Origin: Mycteria americana
Lineage: Eukaryota > Chordata > Aves > Ciconiiformes > Ciconiidae
Assembly (NCBI RefSeq): GCF_035582795.1
Contig: NC_134368.1
Span: 38,741,501-38,805,500, forward strand
Length of the DNA: 64,000 nucleotides
Direction of reading: 5' to 3'
Each line of letters starts with the position of its first letter. Within the stretch, counting starts at the first letter, position 1. The position numbers were made by a program, and so were the translations under genes. Shown here one piece after another: positions 58,612-64,000 of this stretch. The notes under the pieces were generated by a model. The model saw only the letters and a list, made by a program, of their open reading frames with translations, was not told where the DNA came from and searched no databases.

Positions 58612-61076
58612 ACATTATAGGTGCTATATAAACATATATATAACACATAAGTGTTATATAGAAGTATAATCTACTGTCTTTTGGAAGCCAGTGAGAAATA
58701 CATTTTTATTTCAATGAGGTGATTTACTAATCCAATCTCTTCAAGTCTTTAGTGCTTTGTAACTTATTATCTTAGCTGGTTTTGTGAGGTAACTGCATTA
58801 CAGGTATATGTCAAGCAGTATAATTCCTTCATGGCATTTCAGAACAGAAGTGCTACTTCTGAACAAGTACAGTGGAGGCAGCAAATACAGGCCCTTTATA
58901 ATAAATTGCACTCAGTTTTCTTAAGCAACGCTGCTGTAGGTATATTCAACTTCTAAAATATGTTTCTTATGAACATGTGAAGGATTCAGCAACTACAATT
59001 TTATTACATTTAAATTCTTACAGAATTTATCAAGATAGGAACAGTGAAAATCTGATCTTTTTGTGACTGAGCCAGAGAGAGAAAGGGAGGGAGAGAAAGA
59101 GCATGGTTAGTAGCTGAAAATATCATCCTTTATCACCAGTTTCAATAGACTACACTAGCAGTTACGTCTCAGTGATGTTGATATTGAATGACCTACTCCA
59201 TCCAGGAGAATGTGGTCGGAAATTACTATTTTCCTATGTCAGATGCTGATAGTCAGTACGTTCATGTAGAAAAGTATCATCAGTTGAGAACTGAGAGTTC
59301 CAGATAGAGAAAATGTTTAGTATTCACATTATTTGTAATTTTCTGCAAGCTGTGATATTCCTAGTTTCAGTGCAGTGATCAATGTTCAGCAAAGCTACAT
59401 CTTCTCAAACTGAGATCCAACAGGTAGCACCTCCTGGCACAAACCAAACACAGCTTTCACTGAAACCACCACCTAAGCCACTAGCAGCAGTTGACACAGA
59501 ACATCTATATCTCTTACTACTGATTCCTCAAATATAATGTACTCTAACTCATACCCCAACAGTAGAGACTCCTAAATTGTTTTAGTAAGAAACCTGTGAG
59601 CTTCTACAAATGCAACCCTGATTACAAAGATCCTAGAAGTAGTGCTCTTCTGTACCAAGTTTTTCACAGATACTCGTGGGGAAGCACAGAAGTACAGAGT
59701 TTCCACTTTTCTGGTTACTGTTATTACTTTGCCTGCCTCAGCTGGAAGATCTTAGAAGGGCCCATAAATATTATGTTATATAAATATAACTTTATGTATA
59801 TACTCCTTCCCCCCACAGGACACTAAAGTCTATACAAACAGAAAGAGACAGTGGGACTCGATTAACAAAAATGATCAAAATTCTGCAAAGGATATGTAGC
59901 AGAAGCAGATACACTTTCTAAAGCCACGTTCTTAAGCTGAAGGCCGTTCAGTTAGATATCCTGCCTACAAGGAATGGCTTGACTATCAGAGACTACCAGA
60001 ACAACACTCGTTCTGCATTTTAAAGAGAAGAACTACAGGTATGCTACAAATACAGTGGGAGTCCTTTAAAGACCCAAATCCCAGGCTTGATCTGGTTCTC
60101 CAGCCATAAGTAGGGACTGGAGAAAATCCTGCTGATTGTACTCCTGAATAACTCTCATTTAATGCCAACGTGTGAGGAACATGAGAATGTGGTCCAAAAC
60201 AGCCATCAGGACCATTATGATTTAACAACAAAATATATTGATAGGCTTGTCACTAGGATGAGGCAAGGTATATGAATCCAAGTACAGAATGAGAAAATTG
60301 TTCTATGATAAGCACAATATAATTGGTGGTAAAGATGACTTGCTTTATTGAGGGGGGAAGGGTGTTGAGCCCCTTTTACTTACAGAGAAACAAAATCTTT
60401 GGGGAAATATTAAACAGGTAATAAAATATTTTTTTATACTGTCTGGATAAAAAACTATCAGAGAATTTTAAAGTGAATGTGAGAAACAGAAACCTTAAAA
60501 ATTATCTACATCTTTATTTAGCTGTTACTTCTGAAACTTTGCTTTTACTAGACGTGATACTATGCTGTACATTTAAACTGAATTACTCCTATAGTATATA
60601 TAGGCAAAAATGTTTAGAACATATAATAAAAAATACACTGAAAAAAGAAGACAAAGTAAATAGTTTGTCTGTGTACTTTATATATAGTTATATACATATG
60701 CTTATATACTTGTTGTCTTGCATGTCTTGCGGGGGGGGGCAAGAAGAGCGAAGCCACCATCTATTTGTGACTGCAAATACTGACGTGTTATTGGAAACTA
60801 GAGGGGAAAAGAATTGCCAGTCTTCTAGTTTCATGTCACTGATGTGAGGAAGATAACTTGGTAAAATGCTTTACCGTATTCCTGATAAAACCTACCATTT
60901 ATAAAAAATCAAATCCACTGCTGCAGCTCCAGATTAAAGAGACGACCTTAAAAGAAGAAAAAAAAAATCTACTTCCAAACAGTCTTCCTTCTCGTAAATA
61001 CGATAAACTCTTGGCTATTTGCTCACACTTCCTGACAGAAATAGGATAATGCCACTCTTCAAATAAGTTCTTATTT

Positions 61077-61130
61077 GTTTGTTACACCTTTTGATGGGTT
61101 TATCTCCTGCCATCCGATAATGGATAACTT
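61077..61130 (+). repeat. Dispersed repeat, copy 1
   Basis: This about 54-bp segment, with the core TTTTGATGGGTTTATC, is repeated in the same orientation at 62107-62159 with roughly three-quarters identity. The family is unknown. Confidence 0.6.
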
Positions 61131-62106
61131 TTCTGGTGAAATCAGTCGTGTCAGGCCTGTAAATGAGAGCATGATTGTGGGGAATCTAAGCAACACAACC
61201 AGGAAAGCCATGGTGTTAAAAGGAGCTTTTAGAACTTTGCAAAATTGTCTCTCTAAGTCACAGTTGGAATGGATGGGATTGATTTTTGTTTTCTGTTTGA
61301 TTTCTAAGAAATGTGTTTAGTCTACAGATATTTTATTGCACTAGGGGTTTCCTATAGGTGAAAAAAAATTCAATTATCTGTCTATTATACATATAGTGCA
61401 GCTGTGTCCCAACGTAATTAGTATTTTATTTCAACTGACTTGGTAATCTCAGAATATGTACCTATACATTATAACAGCACACTAGGAAAAGAAAACAAAC
61501 CTTTAAAAAAAAGCATTCTAAAACAGCTGAGCAGGTTAAAAATACGATGAGTATTCAGGATTAAAGAATTTCTACATTGAAGTATGCTATATATGCTAAG
61601 TATGCTCTTTCAAAGATCCCGCTGAATCCAACTGGCCTCTATCTGCAACCCAAATTCTACAAAGAATTTTCTGCAAAGAATTTTGGTTGCAGAATCTCCA
61701 ATTCTGCAAAGAGAACCTCTATGAGCGCAGTTCTCCTCTAATCTACACTTGTTCTTTGCTGCACTTAAATTCAATTTGCTTTAACCCAATTAATATAATT
61801 ATACACCAGTGAACTTGGTACCAAAACCTGACTTCTAGATTTTCTGTGAAATGAATGGAAGAGTATCATAAACTGGAATTTCTTACATACTTTTACAGAG
61901 AAGGAGGAAATAATACAGGGACTATTCTCTTAGTCAGCTTGCAGCCTGTGGTTAAAATGAGGAAAAAGGGATGGACCAAGTTTTTTGCAGGAACATCTGT
62001 CACTCATGGAGACAATGTCCCAGCAATCAGCAAGGGTGATGAACTACTACTGAGTGAGGAACTCAGCAGCAGCTGGGAACCGGAAAGAGCTGCCTTTGCA
62101 AATCTT

Positions 62107-62159
62107 GTTTGCTATATTTTTGATGGGTTTATCACCTGCCAGTTGGTAATGTGTAACTC
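62107..62159 (+). repeat. Dispersed repeat, copy 2
   Basis: Second copy of the 61077-61130 segment, sharing TTTTGATGGGTTTATC, CCTGCCA and GGTAATG-type words. It lies 1.03 kb downstream of the first in direct orientation. Confidence 0.6.
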
Positions 62160-64000
62160 TCTTGCTTATTTATCATCTGTCCATTAATAGAAGACTTTGT
62201 CCCTGAAAGACTGGAATCTGTTCAGGACTCTCATCTCAAAGTGAGGGCAGAGTTATGGCGGAGAGCCAGATTATAAACCTGAGTGAGTGGCAAGTATATT
62301 TAGAGTGTTGTTTACATCTTTGGAGGCAGAGAATGAATGACTGGATCAAAGAAAAATAGTTGGGCTTTTGGCAATTTAAGGATGATAGAAAAATAGGGCA
62401 GGAAAATGCAGAATTAGCCGAAGTTAAATGAATGGAAGAGTAAGGTTTGTGAATCTCTGGCAGTAAAATAGAGTGGGGCAAATAATGAGAGGGGAAAAAG
62501 GTACAATCTTTGGCTCCTGTGAAAGAAGGGTGAAGAACAGACCATTGAGTGAGGCACTGACAAAAGGTAAGAGTGTAAAGGGAAGAGTCAAAAGGACATT
62601 GTGTGAGACAGAAGACCCTGACAAAAGTAGCTGAGCTTTTACTTTGCTTTTGCTGAGACCGTTATTATAATGTGCGGAAAAGAAAGAGAAAGAAACTGAA
62701 GAGAGAGGAAGAAATACAGCTGGGTCTAAGTAACATTAGATGGCAACAGTACATGAAATTACTGGGACAAGTGGTGTCTTTAAAGGATAAAAGAGAGCTT
62801 TTGATATAGGTGAAGGGATGAAGGAGAGGTAGAGGAGAAAGTATTAGGGCCACAAGGATATGTTGGTTTGATCTCCTCTTCGAAATAGTTGGCAGAGAGG
62901 GAAGTGAGAGGAATTAAAAGTAGTAAACAGCCAGCGAGAATTGCTAACGTGATATTTTACTGTAAGGAAAATTCCACTAATGTATCCTACAGATGAACAA
63001 AATGGGATTTTAAAAAGTCATATTCACTATCCTTTCTTATGAGAGGGTAATGTTAGCCTGCACAGCTTTTCTCAAAGATTTCTATAGCAATATTTCCAAA
63101 TTCTCTTATTTATATTACAATTGTAGACCGACATATAAAAAATAGAAGAAAAACACATGTGGAAAAGTGGTTACAATTTTGTTCATACTGTAACTTTGAA
63201 AGTGGTATTTCTTATTTTGAACATTTCAGAATGTATTTATGGAGGATGCCACTTGGCATATTACTCATTTTTTTTATTCCTTTCTGTGCTAGAGATGGTA
63301 CAAAGAGGAAGCTAACATTATGACAATGTTGGAAAGGCGTTCACTGTTTTGCATTCATTTTACAGAAAGTCAGTTACAAGGCTTCAGAGACTTTAAAATA
63401 CAAAGTTACAGTGAAATCAGTATAAAGTTGTGGATAATTATTTTCATCAGGCATCTGATTCAAACCATGGAATAAGGAAATAGATAAACATGAACAAAAA
63501 ACGTGGACTGCATGCAAGTAATGAAAATAACTATATGTAGACACAGTAATGACAGCAACATGTTTACAGAGCTAAGTTTGATTTGCCTCACCCCAGTCCT
63601 GATGGACAAAAGCTGGTTCTGATTTGCAGCCCCTGAACGGCTGCTGAAATCTCTGTACTAACACATTTATGTGGTTTCCTGGCTATAGTTGGCTCACGTC
63701 CTGTCGGTTTAAGGCTGGGCAGAGTAAGCTTGCATCTGTCGGATTATATCCATGTAGGAGGTTTCCCTGTCTGTATCGCAGTAGCTTGTTATTACTGCAT
63801 GCCTTTAACATTAGGCTGTGTCATGTTACATTATGCCTACAACGTGAAATAATATAGAACTTCATGCACTGCTATTGGTAGGCAGCAGCAAACCTACAGA
63901 CTAAACATAAACCATTCAAGCCCAGTTTATTGCAGCAGACTGTAAGAGAATGTGCAGTAAGGTATTCGAAGAATATTCAGCATGCTGACTAGTCAAAGCA

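Larger units (their letters stand above)
56420..64000. other. Non-coding AT-rich stretch
   Basis: No gene was identified. Contents: a TA-rich simple region (58585-58670), a GA-rich tract (59085-59120), a G9 run (60731-60739), a diverged repeat pair (61077 and 62107), a 14-bp tandem pair (CTACAAAGAATTTT-type) near 61656-61685, and a purine-rich segment (62230-62860). The 110-codon frame at 61855-62187 has no known domain. A faint ancient-repeat signal on the minus strand near 60100-60180 is too weak to annotate. Confidence 0.4.

Noticed and set aside
60050..60200. Minus-strand similarity to an old amniote repeat with a 'CTGCAGGATT'-like block
   Set aside because: The resemblance is short and from memory. 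It is too weak to assign a family.
61855..62187. 110-codon + frame
   Set aside because: Part of it overlaps the dispersed repeat at 62107, and no family is recognised. Not enough to call a gene.
1..64000. CRISPR array, operon, phage or plasmid features
   Set aside because: No regularly spaced repeats, ribosome-binding sites or compact gene packing. The repeats are those of a bird nuclear genome.

Overview
The window is vertebrate nuclear DNA and almost certainly avian. It is AT-rich, has few CpGs, and is packed with stops in all frames. It carries repeats that I recognise by family: decayed CR1 LINE copies, a CR1 3' end with its 8-bp tail repeat, and solo LTRs of endogenous retrovirus families common in bird genomes. 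No prokaryotic gene, CRISPR array, tRNA or rRNA was seen. No complete, nameable protein-coding gene is visible. Most open stretches are short chance ORFs, and the longest lie in the CpG island, where stops are rare.

Layout. 1-5.3 kb: AT-rich, 3'UTR-like sequence with one unidentified 47-codon ORF and a possible short minus-strand exon. 5.3-6.4 kb: a bird-type solo LTR split by a second, antisense LTR. 6.4-14.9 kb: non-coding, with an A/T minisatellite near 9.5 kb. 14.9-16.3 kb: two neighbouring CR1 LINE fragments on the + strand, in an order that shows they are separate copies. 16.3-40.6 kb: desert with a C21 tract, palindromes, possible conserved non-coding blocks and one possible minus-strand exon near 35.3 kb. 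40.6-41.3 kb: another LTR, internally deleted near its 3' end. 41.3-51 kb: desert with a 31-bp tandem duplication and a minus-strand CR1 3' end at 47.2-47.5 kb. 51-52.9 kb: the best regulatory region, with a possible terminal exon, a homeodomain-site-rich block, a TATA box, a strong CpG island and a consensus splice donor. 52.9-64 kb: desert with a short CR1-tailed element at 56.1-56.4 kb and a diverged repeat pair at 61.1 and 62.1 kb.

Interpretation. The 52.2-52.8 kb CpG island is most simply the promoter and first exon of a gene whose other exons lie mostly outside the window, with the rest being flank or intron. The direction is favoured as + by the TATA box upstream and the GTAAGT donor at the downstream edge, but this is inferred. 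I found no convincing new gene system. The items most worth checking are the CpG-island transcription unit, the CR1-tailed element of unknown body, the nested LTR and the candidate small exons.
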